A DNA stretch of 45,996 nucleotides from Thermoflexus hugenholtzii JAD2 (GTDB lineage Bacteria > Chloroflexota > Limnocylindria > Limnocylindrales > Limnocylindraceae): the NCBI GenBank assembly GCA_945862225.1, contig CAMAXG010000003.1, positions 1 through 45,996 on the forward strand. The letters run 5' to 3'. A program made the translations under genes and the position numbers. Shown piece by piece: positions 24,638 through 32,909 of this stretch (position 1 is its first letter; every line of letters begins with the position of its first letter). Below the pieces are notes generated by a model. That model was given only the letters and a program-made list of their open reading frames with translations, ran no database searches and was not told where the DNA came from.

Positions 24638-24643
24638 ATCGTA
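24638..24643 (-). promoter_or_regulatory. -10 element TACGAT of the cysK leader transcript
   Basis: TACGAT on the minus strand ends six bases before ATG 24631 of the leader frame. It is the strongest -10 between the VanZ-like gene and cysK. Confidence 0.5.
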
Positions 24644-24685
24644 TCGCCTACGCGTGGAGGTCGTTACTGCAACGTCTCGCAACCG

Positions 24686-25270
24686 CTAGATGCGGCGCGT
24701 GACCCCATCAATGAAGCTAAGGAGGCTCCCCTTGCGAAGGGTGGGGGTGATCCAGAGGCGCCAAAGCGCGGCAACAACCTTCAGTGCGAGGTAGATCGCA
24801 AGTGCCCCGGCCGCTCGGGCCATGATGTCGTGCACGTCGATCCGATACGGCGGTACTGGGCTCGAGAAGTAGTTAGAGAAGCCCTGGCTGATCTCGAGGC
24901 CCACCGCAATGATGCCGATGACCGCAAACGCTGCGCGTCGGGCATCGCCATAGAGGGCAAGGGTTGCGAGCAAGAATGTTGATGCGCCCATGCTGACCTG
25001 CACCAGCAGCCACTGCGTTTGCAGAAGGGCAGGGTCAAAGTCCATAAATGGAATCAGGCGGATCACATCGCTGCCGAGCGGAGCACGCGACCAATCAGAG
25101 TTGGGAAATCCGAACGGTGCCCAAACGTAGGCGACGAGGGCGGCAAACGCGATGGCACTCACCATCGTTCCGCGGGATTGATGGATGCGCTGCGACCGCT
25201 GCACAAACAGCACAACAAGGAAGCTAACCAGCCCCCCGATGATGCCCGTCCAGTCCCACTGCGCCAGCAT
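24686..25270 (-). CDS. VanZ-like membrane protein
   Basis: 194 residues with four or five membrane segments. The late VGLEISQGFSNYFSSPVPPYRIDVHDIMARAAGALAIYLAL matches the VanZ pattern, in which a Glu in a membrane helix and an Asp before GA(L)(A/G) are conserved. VanZ proteins relate to teicoplanin resistance and occur widely with no known biochemical activity. The gene has a leaderless promoter (TAAAAT) and is divergent from nhaA. Confidence 0.8.
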   Translation of the reverse strand: MLAQWDWTGIIGGLVSFLVVLFVQRSQRIHQSRGTMVSAIAFAALVAYVWAPFGFPNSDWSRAPLGSDVIRLIPFMDFDPALLQTQWLLVQVSMGASTFLLATLALYGDARRAAFAVIGIIAVGLEISQGFSNYFSSPVPPYRIDVHDIMARAAGALAIYLALKVVAALWRLWITPTLRKGSLLSFIDGVTRRI

Positions 25271-25277
25271 GTCTGGG

Positions 25278-25283
25278 ATTTTA
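25278..25283 (-). promoter_or_regulatory. -10 element TAAAAT of leaderless VanZ-like gene
   Basis: TAAAAT on the minus strand ends seven bases before ATG 25270; no ribosome site is present. Confidence 0.55.
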
Positions 25284-25320
25284 CCGAACGGGCTCCGTTT
25301 CCGCCAACCCCCTCAGGCGA

Positions 25321-25326
25321 TACGAT
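25321..25326 (+). promoter_or_regulatory. -10 element TACGAT of leaderless nhaA
   Basis: TACGAT ends six bases before ATG 25333. TTTCCG, a weak -35, lies 17 bases upstream. Confidence 0.55.
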
Positions 25327-25332
25327 GCACGC

Positions 25333-26502
25333 ATGAATACTCGAGAGCGCATGCAGCTCTTTCTTCGCAGCGAGACCGTGGGTGGCGCGCTGCTGATCGC
25401 TGCAGCGCTCATCGGCATCCTCCTGGCGAACAGCCCCCTCTCAGAGGTACTGCGCGCCGTTGCCACGACGCAGATCGGCAGCGACGCGCTCCACCTGAAC
25501 CTCACCGTGCAGGAGTGGGCCGCGGATGGGTTGCTCGCCATCTTCTTCTTTGTGATCGGCTGCGAGCTCAAGCATGAGCTGGTGGTGGGCACACTCTCGA
25601 AGCCGCGCCAGGCGGCCCTGCCGGTTGCCGCGGCACTCGGCGGGATGATCGTTCCAGCGCTCTTCTACGTTGCAATCAATCAGGGCGGTGCCGCCGATGC
25701 GCTCAGCGGCTGGGGTATTCCGATGGCCACAGATATCGCCTTCGCCCTCGCAGTGCTTGCGGTGCTCGGTCGCGGACTGCCCACTGGCGTGCGCACCTTC
25801 TTGCTGACACTGGCGGTGGTCGACGATCTCGGAGCGATTCTAGTAATCGCACTCTTCTACTCCGCGAGCCTGCACGTAGAGTGGCTAGTCATTGCAGCGG
25901 TGCTGCTCGCACTCTTTGCGATCGCGCAGCGACAACGCATCACCTCACCGCTCATCTACGTGCCCCTTGCACTCGGCACCTGGTACGCCGTGCATAGTGC
26001 TGGGATTCATCCAACGATCGCGGGCGTTGCCCTCGGGCTACTGATGCGCGTCAAGAAAGATCCTGGCGAGCAAGATGCACCCGTTGACCGCGCAACGGAA
26101 CGCTTCCATCCCATCAGTGCGGCGATCGCCGTGCCGCTCTTCGCCCTCTTCGCCGCTGCAGTTGACCTTCGCTCCATCGACCTCGGTGCGGTAACCGGTT
26201 CGCCAATTCTGCTCGGCGTACTTGTTGGCCTTGTCCTCGGCAAGCCAATCGGCATTCTTCTCGCCGCCCGGCTTGCAACCGCGCTAGGGGCGAAGCTTTC
26301 GGCGGGCATGCGCTGGATTGACATCGCCCTCGTTGGTGCACTTGGAGGGATCGGCTTTACCGTCTCGCTGCTCATTAGTGAGCTCGCCTTTGCTAACGAG
26401 GCGTCGCTCGGTGCCGCCAAGATTGGCGTCTTGATCGCGTCAGTTGCCGCAGTTGCACTCGCTGCCGTTGTTCTCGCCCTGCGGCGATCACTCGCTCGCT
26501 AG
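25333..26502 (+). CDS. nhaA: Na+/H+ antiporter NhaA
   Basis: 389-residue, 12-segment antiporter that expels Na+ or Li+ in exchange for protons across the cytoplasmic membrane. MATDIAFALAVLAVLG (Asp134) and AVVDDLGAI (Asp164, Asp165) contain the three membrane Asp residues essential in E. coli NhaA. FFFVIGCELKHELVVG is the conserved GLE(L/I)K region, here GCELK. LGGIGFTVSLLISELAF is the late signature. Length is normal. The gene is monocistronic with a leaderless start. Confidence 0.95.
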   Translation: MNTRERMQLFLRSETVGGALLIAAALIGILLANSPLSEVLRAVATTQIGSDALHLNLTVQEWAADGLLAIFFFVIGCELKHELVVGTLSKPRQAALPVAAALGGMIVPALFYVAINQGGAADALSGWGIPMATDIAFALAVLAVLGRGLPTGVRTFLLTLAVVDDLGAILVIALFYSASLHVEWLVIAAVLLALFAIAQRQRITSPLIYVPLALGTWYAVHSAGIHPTIAGVALGLLMRVKKDPGEQDAPVDRATERFHPISAAIAVPLFALFAAAVDLRSIDLGAVTGSPILLGVLVGLVLGKPIGILLAARLATALGAKLSAGMRWIDIALVGALGGIGFTVSLLISELAFANEASLGAAKIGVLIASVAAVALAAVVLALRRSLAR

Positions 26503-26523
26503 CCCAACTCGATCGCGTTCGGA

Positions 26524-26529
26524 TATCCT
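26524..26529 (+). promoter_or_regulatory. -10 element TATCCT of a leaderless start
   Basis: TATCCT ends six bases before ATG 26536, in the short gap after nhaA. Confidence 0.5.
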
Positions 26530-26535
26530 CGCGCC

Positions 26536-27027
26536 ATGGAAAACACCACGTTGAACCGCACCCTGGAGCACATGGCCTGGGCGAACACCCAGATGTTCAC
26601 AGTGCTTGCAGCACTTCCTGTTGATGCGCTCGCCTACACCTCACCCGGCTCCGAATGGAGCGTTGGAGCGATTACCCATCACCTGGTCACCGCCGCCGAG
26701 AACTACGCGCAGCGACTGCACGGTGAGCCGCGCGCCGAGAAGCGCGAGCTCCCCACCACCATCGCCGATCTCGCCGCCCTCGCGGTCGCCGTGAAGGTTG
26801 CCGACGCCAAGCTCCATGCGGGTGCGCAGCTCCCCGGCGACGAGATCCTCACCTGGATCTCGTACGGCGGTGAAGAGATCTCCGTACCCCGTTGGGTGCT
26901 CATCAACCAGGCGGTGCACCACGCCACCGAGCATCGCGCCCAGATCGCTGGTGCACTCGCCGCGAACGGCAACACCACGCTCGACCTCGATGCGCTCGAC
27001 GTCTGGACGTATAACGACGCCCTCTAG
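26536..27027 (+). CDS. DinB-like four-helix metal-binding protein
   Basis: 163 residues of the DinB/YfiT superfamily. LNRTLEHMAWANTQMF is the family's first helix, SVGAITHHLVTAAENYAQRL supplies the first metal His, and NQAVHHATEHRAQI the HxxxH pair, giving the usual three-His site. GEEISVPRWVLI corresponds to the conserved strand before the last helix. Members include thiol transferases (bacillithiol or mycothiol-dependent) and proteins of unknown role; no partner gene here points to either. It has its own leaderless promoter and converges on the DUF1015 gene. Confidence 0.82.
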   Translation: MENTTLNRTLEHMAWANTQMFTVLAALPVDALAYTSPGSEWSVGAITHHLVTAAENYAQRLHGEPRAEKRELPTTIADLAALAVAVKVADAKLHAGAQLPGDEILTWISYGGEEISVPRWVLINQAVHHATEHRAQIAGALAANGNTTLDLDALDVWTYNDAL

Positions 27028-27062
27028 ACCGCTCGCTAAGCGACGGAGCTAGCCTCCGCCCT

Positions 27063-28253
27063 TTACGCGTTCTGGTCGTGCGATAGAAAGAGCAGACCAG
27101 TTGCTGGCTTCGGCGAGAAGTGCGTCGACTTCTGGGGCATCACCTGCTGCGCGAGCGCCATAGTTGTCACGAGTTCCGCTCGCTCTGGCGGAAGGAGCAA
27201 CGTGATCACCCCATCAGTGCGTGAAGCCTCAACCGCGTCCGTCACTCGTCGCTCATAGCGAAGTGCCCCGCCGGCAATATCCTCTTTGGTGATTCCAAGG
27301 AGCGACCGAAGGAGATCCTCTACCTGCTGCGTGATCGGCTGCGCCTGTTGGCTTGGCGCCAGCGTGATGAGGTGCGCCGCTCCATTGGCGCAGAGCGAAA
27401 ACTCCGCTCGCTCGCCACGGTGCACTTCGGAGAATCGCGCTCTCGCATCTGCCAGATCAACTGCCTGAACAGTGACGACGTCACTGCTCTCTCGGAGGGC
27501 GGTTAGGAATCGCTCGCTTTCGTAGCCGCGCAGGATCCGGTGGGTGGCATGCAGCGTTGGGCCAGCGGCATCGGCCTCAACGATGAGGCCCATCGTGGCC
27601 GCAGGGCCGCCGTGGCGCTCGGCATATTCGCGCGCTGCTTCGTATCGGTGATGCCCGTCGGCAATGATCAGCGGCGCGCCAGATGCCCAGCCCAGCAGGG
27701 TTCGGCCCGCCTCGCTCTCTGGCGGTACGTGCCAGAGTCGAATACGCGTGCCATCTGGTGCAGTTGTGCGCGTTGTCGGTTCACCTGCTGCAACCTGCGT
27801 GAACGCCGCGCTGAATGTGTTGGCATCGCCCGCGCGCAAAAGTAGGATCGGTGAGAGGTTCGCACGCGTTGCCGCGAGCAGTGCTAGTCGACCTGCGCGC
27901 GGTGCATCGAGGGTGCGCTCGTGCCCATAGACGCCGGTCTCTGGTCCGTATGCGCCAACTGGCACTGCGGCAAAGATGCCGCGCATGGTGACGCCGTTTT
28001 CGCTGACCCCTTCGTACAGGTAGATCGCAGGCTCGGCTTCGTCGATCAGCACGCCGCTCTCGCGCCACGAGCGCCAGAGTGCCGCGGACTCTTCGGGAGA
28101 GTTTGAGGCGTCGAGCGCCGCCGAGTTGAGCGGCTCGCTCGCGCACAAGCGTTGAATCACCTCTGCCTCTGCCGCGTCATACGGCGGACTCAGGAGCGCG
28201 TCAATCTGCTCGCGCGCGTAGCGCGTCGCCCGGAAGGGTCGTACGTTCGCCAT
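27063..28253 (-). CDS. DUF1015 family protein
   Basis: 396 residues, the family's usual length. Diagnostic blocks are VRPFRATRY...SPPYD at the start, GVTMRGIFAAVPV, GHERTL, IADGHHRYEAAREYAE in the middle and MPQKSTHFSPKPATGLLFLSHD at the end. The HHR and KST motifs are nearly invariant in this family, which has been linked to serine-phosphate metabolism in some organisms but lacks a settled function. It follows the TrpB2 gene by 20 bases on the same strand and is probably cotranscribed. No signal peptide. Confidence 0.92.
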   Translation of the reverse strand: MANVRPFRATRYAREQIDALLSPPYDAAEAEVIQRLCASEPLNSAALDASNSPEESAALWRSWRESGVLIDEAEPAIYLYEGVSENGVTMRGIFAAVPVGAYGPETGVYGHERTLDAPRAGRLALLAATRANLSPILLLRAGDANTFSAAFTQVAAGEPTTRTTAPDGTRIRLWHVPPESEAGRTLLGWASGAPLIIADGHHRYEAAREYAERHGGPAATMGLIVEADAAGPTLHATHRILRGYESERFLTALRESSDVVTVQAVDLADARARFSEVHRGERAEFSLCANGAAHLITLAPSQQAQPITQQVEDLLRSLLGITKEDIAGGALRYERRVTDAVEASRTDGVITLLLPPERAELVTTMALAQQVMPQKSTHFSPKPATGLLFLSHDQNA

Positions 28254-28273
28254 GAGCGTCTAACGCCGGTGCG

Positions 28274-29638
28274 TTACGGCTTTGGCAGGTCGCTGAGCGC
28301 AGCCTCGATCTTGCTCTGCTCAAGGCTCAAGTCCTCGAGCTTGCCAGCGAGGTAGTTCTCATACGCCGCCAGGTCGAGGAAGCCGTGCCCGCAATTGTTA
28401 AAGACAATCACGCGCTCCTTCCCCTCGGCCTTGGCGATCAGCGCCTCACGTACCGCCGCCGCAATGGCGTGGTTCGCTTCGGGTGCTGGCAAGATCCCCT
28501 CTGCTCGGGTGAACTCCACGCCGCGCTCAAAGGTTTCACGCTGCGGAATGGCGACCGCCTCGATGGCGCCCTTCTCCTTTAGGAGAGAGACCAGCGGGGC
28601 CATGCCGTGATAGCGCAACCCACCGGCGTGGATTGGATCTGGCATGAAGGCCGAACCGAGCGTGTGCATCTTCACCATTGGGGCCATATGCGCGGTGTCG
28701 CCGTAGTCATACGCATAGATGCCGCGCGTCAGCGATGGCGCCGCCGTCGGCTCCGCCGCAATCACCCGCACCTTGCGCCCGCCACGGAAGGCGGCACCCA
28801 AGAACGGGAAGGTGAATCCGGCAAAGTTCGATCCGCCGCCGGTGCAGCCGACCAGGATGTCGGGCTCAACGTCCGCCATCTCGAGCTGCAACTGCACCTC
28901 TTGGCCGATCACCGTCTGGTGCAACAGCACGTGATTCAACACCGAACCGAGCGCGTACTTGGTGTCGTCGCGCGTGGCGGCATCTTCGACCGCCTCGCTA
29001 ATCGCCATGCCAAGCGAACCGGTCGTGTGCGGATCCGACGCGAGCACCGAACGACCGTAGTTCGTGTCGGGGCTTGGGCTTGCAACCACCTTCGCGCCGT
29101 ACGTCTCCATAAGGATGCGGCGATACGGCTTCGCGTCGTAGCTCGCACGCACCTGGTAGACCTTGATCTCCAGGCCGAACATTGCCCCTGCGAACGCGAG
29201 CGACGTACCCCACTGGCCAGCGCCCGTCTCGGTTGCCAGTCGCTTCACACCCTCTTGCGCGTTATAGAACGCCTGCGCAATCGCGGTGTTTGGCTTGTGG
29301 CTTCCGGCTGGGCTCACACCCTCGTACTTGTAGAAGATCTTCGCCGGCGTGCCCAGCAGCTTCTCAAGTCGATGCGCGCGAAAGAGCGGGCTCGGTCGAT
29401 AGAGACGATACGCGTCGCGCACCGGCTCTGGAATCTCAATCTCTCGTTCCGTCGAAACCTCTTGGCCAATGAGTGCCATTGGGAAGAGTGGGGCGAGATC
29501 ATCGGGGCCAAGGGGCTGGCCGGTCTGAGGATTCAGCGCCGGCGATTGGGGCCACGGAAGATCCGCCGCGATGTTGTACCAGGCCTTAGGCATCCGATTT
29601 TCGTCGAGCACGAATTTCGTCTGCTTTGGGTCGGCCAC
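28274..29638 (-). CDS. trpB: TrpB2-type tryptophan synthase beta chain
   Basis: 454-residue TrpB-like PLP enzyme of the second (TrpB2) type, longer than standard TrpB and able to work without TrpA. It would join indole and serine to tryptophan, or act as an indole-salvage enzyme. GVSPAGSHKPNTA holds the PLP lysine (Lys115); TGAGQWGTSLAFAGAMFGL and GCTGGGSNFAGF form the active site and phosphate loop. The start is GTG at 29638 with TAGGAGGTG (29644-29652, minus strand) six bases upstream. No other trp gene is in the window. The DUF1015 gene follows. Confidence 0.93.
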   Translation of the reverse strand: MADPKQTKFVLDENRMPKAWYNIAADLPWPQSPALNPQTGQPLGPDDLAPLFPMALIGQEVSTEREIEIPEPVRDAYRLYRPSPLFRAHRLEKLLGTPAKIFYKYEGVSPAGSHKPNTAIAQAFYNAQEGVKRLATETGAGQWGTSLAFAGAMFGLEIKVYQVRASYDAKPYRRILMETYGAKVVASPSPDTNYGRSVLASDPHTTGSLGMAISEAVEDAATRDDTKYALGSVLNHVLLHQTVIGQEVQLQLEMADVEPDILVGCTGGGSNFAGFTFPFLGAAFRGGRKVRVIAAEPTAAPSLTRGIYAYDYGDTAHMAPMVKMHTLGSAFMPDPIHAGGLRYHGMAPLVSLLKEKGAIEAVAIPQRETFERGVEFTRAEGILPAPEANHAIAAAVREALIAKAEGKERVIVFNNCGHGFLDLAAYENYLAGKLEDLSLEQSKIEAALSDLPKP

Positions 29639-29773
29639 GATACACCTCCTATAGATGACACAGCCTCAGGGCAACGCCCCGATTGTGCTGCGGCGGATGC
29701 CACGATACCGCACGCGCCACTGCCACCGCCGTTGCGGTGCAGATTCCTCGCTTGGGGTGGTTCGCGTTCTTGT

Positions 29774-29779
29774 TACCAT
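29774..29779 (+). promoter_or_regulatory. -10 element TACCAT before isochorismatase-fold gene
   Basis: TACCAT ends nine bases before ATG 29789, with TTGGGG (29752-29757) 16 bases upstream as a -35. The mRNA leader would be a few bases at most. Confidence 0.45.
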
Positions 29780-29788
29780 CCCGCAACG

Positions 29789-30343
29789 ATGAGCACCCTC
29801 CCGCAACGTACGGCAACCGCGCTCCTGATCATCGACGTGCAGGTCGGCGTGGTTGGCGCCGCCTACCAGCGCGACACCGTGATCGCCAACATCCAAACGC
29901 TCCTCACCGCGGCGCGTGCATCTGGCACCCCCGTGATTTGGGTGGCGCACTCGGAAGAGCAGATGCCCATCGGCAGCGAGGCCTGGCAGTACGTACCCGA
30001 GCTCGTGCGCCTAGAGAGCGAGCCGCTCGTGCACAAACTCTACGGCGACTCATTCGAGGCGACTGATCTAGAGGCGGCGCTTGCTGCTGCGAATGTGGCG
30101 CACCTAGTGGTGGTCGGCGCTCAGACCGATGCCTGCATTCGCTCAACGATTCACGGCGCCTTTACTCGTGGCTACGACGTAACGCTCCTAAGCGACGCCC
30201 ACACCACCGAAGACATGACCGAGTGGGGTGCGCCGCCCCCCGGAGTGATCATCAAGCACACCAACATGTATTGGGGCTTTCAGTCAGCGCCAGGTCGAAC
30301 CGCGAAGGTGTTGACGACCGCAGAGGTCTCGTTTAGCGCTTGA
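29789..30343 (+). CDS. Isochorismatase-fold cysteine hydrolase
   Basis: 184-residue hydrolase of the isochorismatase/nicotinamidase family. ALLIIDVQVG (Asp16), HKLYGDSFE (Lys83) and VVGAQTDACIRSTI (Cys116) form the Asp-Lys-Cys triad. The family removes ammonia or carbamate from small amides or splits isochorismate. Members with this short form are often annotated only as cysteine hydrolases, and the substrate cannot be told here. An open frame reaches back to 28607, but that part is antisense to TrpB2; ATG 29789 matches the family start. Confidence 0.9.
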   Translation: MSTLPQRTATALLIIDVQVGVVGAAYQRDTVIANIQTLLTAARASGTPVIWVAHSEEQMPIGSEAWQYVPELVRLESEPLVHKLYGDSFEATDLEAALAAANVAHLVVVGAQTDACIRSTIHGAFTRGYDVTLLSDAHTTEDMTEWGAPPPGVIIKHTNMYWGFQSAPGRTAKVLTTAEVSFSA

Positions 30344-30369
30344 CCGCCGAACTTCCTCGTCGCTTCTCC

Positions 30370-31164
30370 TTATTGGGCAACTAGAACGATTGCAACCCCG
30401 ATCAGGAAAATAGCGAAGCCTCGACGAAGTACTCCTGCTGGGATTCGTTCGGCGAGCGGTGTAATCAGAAACGCGGTACCGATAGCTAACGCCGCAACTA
30501 GCCCAACGGGGCCGAGCTGCAACGTGCCCCATTGGTCGGCACGCAGAAGCAGCACGACTGCCGAGTTCAAGCTGATCGCTACAAGAGATGCTCCAGAGGC
30601 TTCACGAACAGAGAGACCCATGCCGAGCACTAACGCCGGCACGATCATGAACCCACCCCCTATTCCGAACAGGCCGGTGAGCGCCCCCACCCCAGATGCG
30701 ATGAGAACCGTTCGCCATCGCCCACCCCAAACTTTTCCGTTGGGGGGTACCGAACGCCACATAGAAGCGGCTGCAGCAAGCACAACAAGAGAGAAGGCAT
30801 ACACAACGATGCGCTCGTCGATCAGCGACGCAAGTCGAACTCCGACGATCGCACCGAGAAGGCCGGTTGCACTGAAAACCACCCCAGCACGAACGTTGAT
30901 CGACTCGGTTGTTCGACGCCGAATGAGCCCCGCTACCGACGCGCTGCCAACGATTACTGCTCCAGAGAGGGTCGCCTCGTTCATGGGGAGACCGAGCACG
31001 GCGATCAAGCCAGGAACGGCCAAAATCGAACCACCGGCGCCAATCAACCCAACAAGCGCACCGATTGTGATGCCGAGTGCAACGAGCCCAACGGGTGGCA
31101 CGGTGACGTTAAGGGTGTGCTGGTTCGTCTGATGGGGCAACGGGCGTGTGATCTGAGGCGCCAC
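30370..31164 (-). CDS. TauE/SafE-family anion exporter
   Basis: 264-residue membrane protein with about eight segments. The duplicated signatures GLIGAGGSILAVPGLIAVLGLP near the N-terminus and GLFGIGGGFMIVPALVLGMGL in the middle are diagnostic of TauE/SafE proteins, which export sulfite, sulfoacetate or related anions. It lies next to the metallo-beta-lactamase/rhodanese gene, so sulfite made from persulfide is the likely cargo. The GTG at 31164 makes a 56-base overlap with that gene; a GTG at 31101 would begin just past its stop and give a more usual N-terminus. Neither has a good ribosome site. Confidence 0.88.
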   Translation of the reverse strand: MAPQITRPLPHQTNQHTLNVTVPPVGLVALGITIGALVGLIGAGGSILAVPGLIAVLGLPMNEATLSGAVIVGSASVAGLIRRRTTESINVRAGVVFSATGLLGAIVGVRLASLIDERIVVYAFSLVVLAAAASMWRSVPPNGKVWGGRWRTVLIASGVGALTGLFGIGGGFMIVPALVLGMGLSVREASGASLVAISLNSAVVLLLRADQWGTLQLGPVGLVAALAIGTAFLITPLAERIPAGVLRRGFAIFLIGVAIVLVAQ

Positions 31165-32512
31165 GAACTATCGTGAGACCGGTCGCCCCAAGTGCTGCGC
31201 TGTATGGCTCGTCAATGAGCACCGCCGTGCGACCAGAGCGCTCCAAGACTCCTACGGCGGCCGCAGCGCGATACGCGCCAGCACAGTGCACCCAGATTTC
31301 ACTGAAGGGCGGGATCTCCTCCACCCGTCGCTCCAACTCGTGCAGAGGAATGTGGTGCGTTCCCAGCACATGCGAACCCTCACGCTCGCTGTTGCGACGA
31401 ACGTCAAGGACGAGTTTGCCGGGGTCGCTCAGCACTGCGGCAACTTCGCTGAAGGTCACCCGCCGGGTTGAGCCGCCATCAAGTTGTTCGCGCGGGGCGA
31501 CCATTGCCGCCGCTGGACGGTCGATGCCAATGCGTACCAACTCACGCTGTGCGACCGCAACCTGCTGCGCTGAATCGCTGACGAGCAGAAGTTGGCGCTC
31601 GTAGGGAAAGACCCATCCAAGATACGTAGCCATAGAGCCGTCGGTGCCGAATGGGATGCTTCCAGGAATATGCCCACTGCACCATTGCGCACGCGGTCGC
31701 ACATCTACGGCCCACGCCCCAGAGGCAATTGCGCGCTCGACGGATGCACGATCCGCAGCAGGAAGCGCCGTTAGATCAACGGGAGAGGGTCCGGCAAGAT
31801 TTGCGGGTCCCATATGACGATAGTAGGCAGGGAATGCATCAAGGCCAGCGAGTGTCTCCTTGATGAACTGTTCGCGCTGCAAAAGTAGTGCCGGGTTCAC
31901 GCGGCGCTCGTCTTCGATGGTTGACGCGGTGCCACTCGTTGGCGTTGCCGCACAGAACGATCCGAAGCCATGGGTTGGATAGATTGACGTCTTCGCTTCA
32001 AGCAGCTCACTGAGTCGATGTGCAGAGCCGTGCTGTAGGCCCGCTAATGTTGGTGCATGTTCAGGGCCAAGTAGATCGGGGCGACCAGTTGAACCGTGGA
32101 GGAGCGAGCCACCAGTGAAAACCCCCTGCGCCTCGCCGTTGGCGGCAAGCAACGAGAAAGACAGATGCGTGAACGTGTGGCCAGGGGTATGAAGAGCTTG
32201 TACGCCGAAACTGCCAACGTTGACAACATCGCCGTCGCGCATTTCACGGCGAGTGAATCGCACCGGATCCTCGGCGCTGACGAGGTAGTGCGCGCCGTTT
32301 AGCCGAGCCAGCTCCAAGCCACCGCTCACGTAGTCGTTATGCATGTGGGTTTCGGCGACGGCGGCAATAGTGACGCCCTCTTGCTCCGCGAGTAGCTGGA
32401 CGCGGTCAATATCGCGCTGCGGATCAACGACCAGGGCCTGCGCGCCATCGTGTACGAGGTAGGAGCGATCACCAAGCGTTGGGGTGTCGATCGCGATGAC
32501 TTTCAGGTTCAT
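31109..32512 (-). CDS. Metallo-beta-lactamase/rhodanese fusion (persulfide dioxygenase-like)
   Basis: 467 residues. The N-terminal domain is an ETHE1-like metallo-beta-lactamase with THMHNDYVSGG (His56, His58, Asp60), HTPGHTFTHLSF and a late PTHGFGS, which bind non-heme iron in persulfide dioxygenases. Two rhodanese domains follow. The first (about residues 265-350) has no active-site Cys (LLLVSDSAQQ), the second has one (WVHCAGAYR). The protein would oxidise glutathione- or low-molecular-weight persulfide to sulfite and shuttle sulfane sulfur. GGAGGG precedes the ATG. The gene faces the CstR-type regulator across a palindromic operator and overlaps the TauE/SafE gene. Confidence 0.9.
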   Translation of the reverse strand: MNLKVIAIDTPTLGDRSYLVHDGAQALVVDPQRDIDRVQLLAEQEGVTIAAVAETHMHNDYVSGGLELARLNGAHYLVSAEDPVRFTRREMRDGDVVNVGSFGVQALHTPGHTFTHLSFSLLAANGEAQGVFTGGSLLHGSTGRPDLLGPEHAPTLAGLQHGSAHRLSELLEAKTSIYPTHGFGSFCAATPTSGTASTIEDERRVNPALLLQREQFIKETLAGLDAFPAYYRHMGPANLAGPSPVDLTALPAADRASVERAIASGAWAVDVRPRAQWCSGHIPGSIPFGTDGSMATYLGWVFPYERQLLLVSDSAQQVAVAQRELVRIGIDRPAAAMVAPREQLDGGSTRRVTFSEVAAVLSDPGKLVLDVRRNSEREGSHVLGTHHIPLHELERRVEEIPPFSEIWVHCAGAYRAAAAVGVLERSGRTAVLIDEPYSAALGATGLTIVRGASDHTPVAPSDEPAHP

Positions 32513-32538
32513 GGGCCCTCCACTCGCCTACGGTAGCA

Positions 32539-32556
32539 CATACCCCAGGGGGTATG
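32539..32556. promoter_or_regulatory. CsoR/CstR-type operator palindrome
   Basis: CATACCCCAGGGGGTATG is a perfect eight-base inverted repeat around AG, the G/C-tract form bound by CsoR-family repressors. It lies between the divergent persulfide dioxygenase and CstR-type genes. On the minus strand TTGACG (32576-32581), a 16-base gap and TAGCAT (32554-32559) form a promoter whose -10 overlaps the palindrome. On the plus strand TATGCT (32553-32558) may be the -10 for the regulator operon. Confidence 0.8.
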
Positions 32557-32604
32557 CTAATCTGCCGCCATCGGTCGTCAAAGTGTCCGAAGTAAGGAGT
32601 GAAC

Positions 32605-32892
32605 ATGGTGAAGGAAAGCATCGTTCCGGCAGCTGCAGATCAGCGATTGATCCTTGCCCGGGTTAACCGCGCGCATGGTCAGTTAGGTGCTGTTGCCCGC
32701 ATGATCGAAGAGGGGCGTGACTGCGAAGAGGTTGTCACGCAGCTTGCAGCCGTCAGCAAGGCGATCAATACGGCAGCCTTCACGATGATCTCTTCGAGCC
32801 TTCGTGAATGCATTTTGGACGGCAACAAAAAGAGGCGAGGGGGAGTGGACGCTTCGGCGCGCCTAGAGAAACTCTTCTTGACGCTGGCATAG
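32605..32892 (+). CDS. CsoR-family sulfur sensor, CstR-like
   Basis: 95-residue helical repressor of the CsoR/FrmR (DUF156) family. RLILARVNRAHGQLGAVARMIEEGRDCEEVVTQLAAV carries the first thiol (Cys40) and MISSSLRECI the second (Cys69), 29 residues apart as in both CsoR and CstR. CsoR binds Cu(I) with a His four residues before the second Cys; here that position is Ser65. Loss of the His with both Cys kept is the hallmark of CstR, which senses persulfide by forming sulfur bridges. Sulfur genes on both sides agree. GTG 32599 is possible, but AAGGAG (32594-32599) favours ATG 32605. Confidence 0.85.
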   Translation: MVKESIVPAAADQRLILARVNRAHGQLGAVARMIEEGRDCEEVVTQLAAVSKAINTAAFTMISSSLRECILDGNKKRRGGVDASARLEKLFLTLA

Positions 32893-32909
32893 GCAAAAGG
32901 AGGCTCAAC

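Noticed and set aside
24458-24685. Possible T-box or SAM riboswitch before cysK
   Set aside because: No T-box GGTGG-ACCGCG segment and no S-box core could be matched; the leader peptide explanation fits better.
28607-29788. Long upstream extension of the isochorismatase-fold frame
   Set aside because: Antisense to the TrpB2 gene, Arg/His-rich shadow composition, and no family similarity before 29789.
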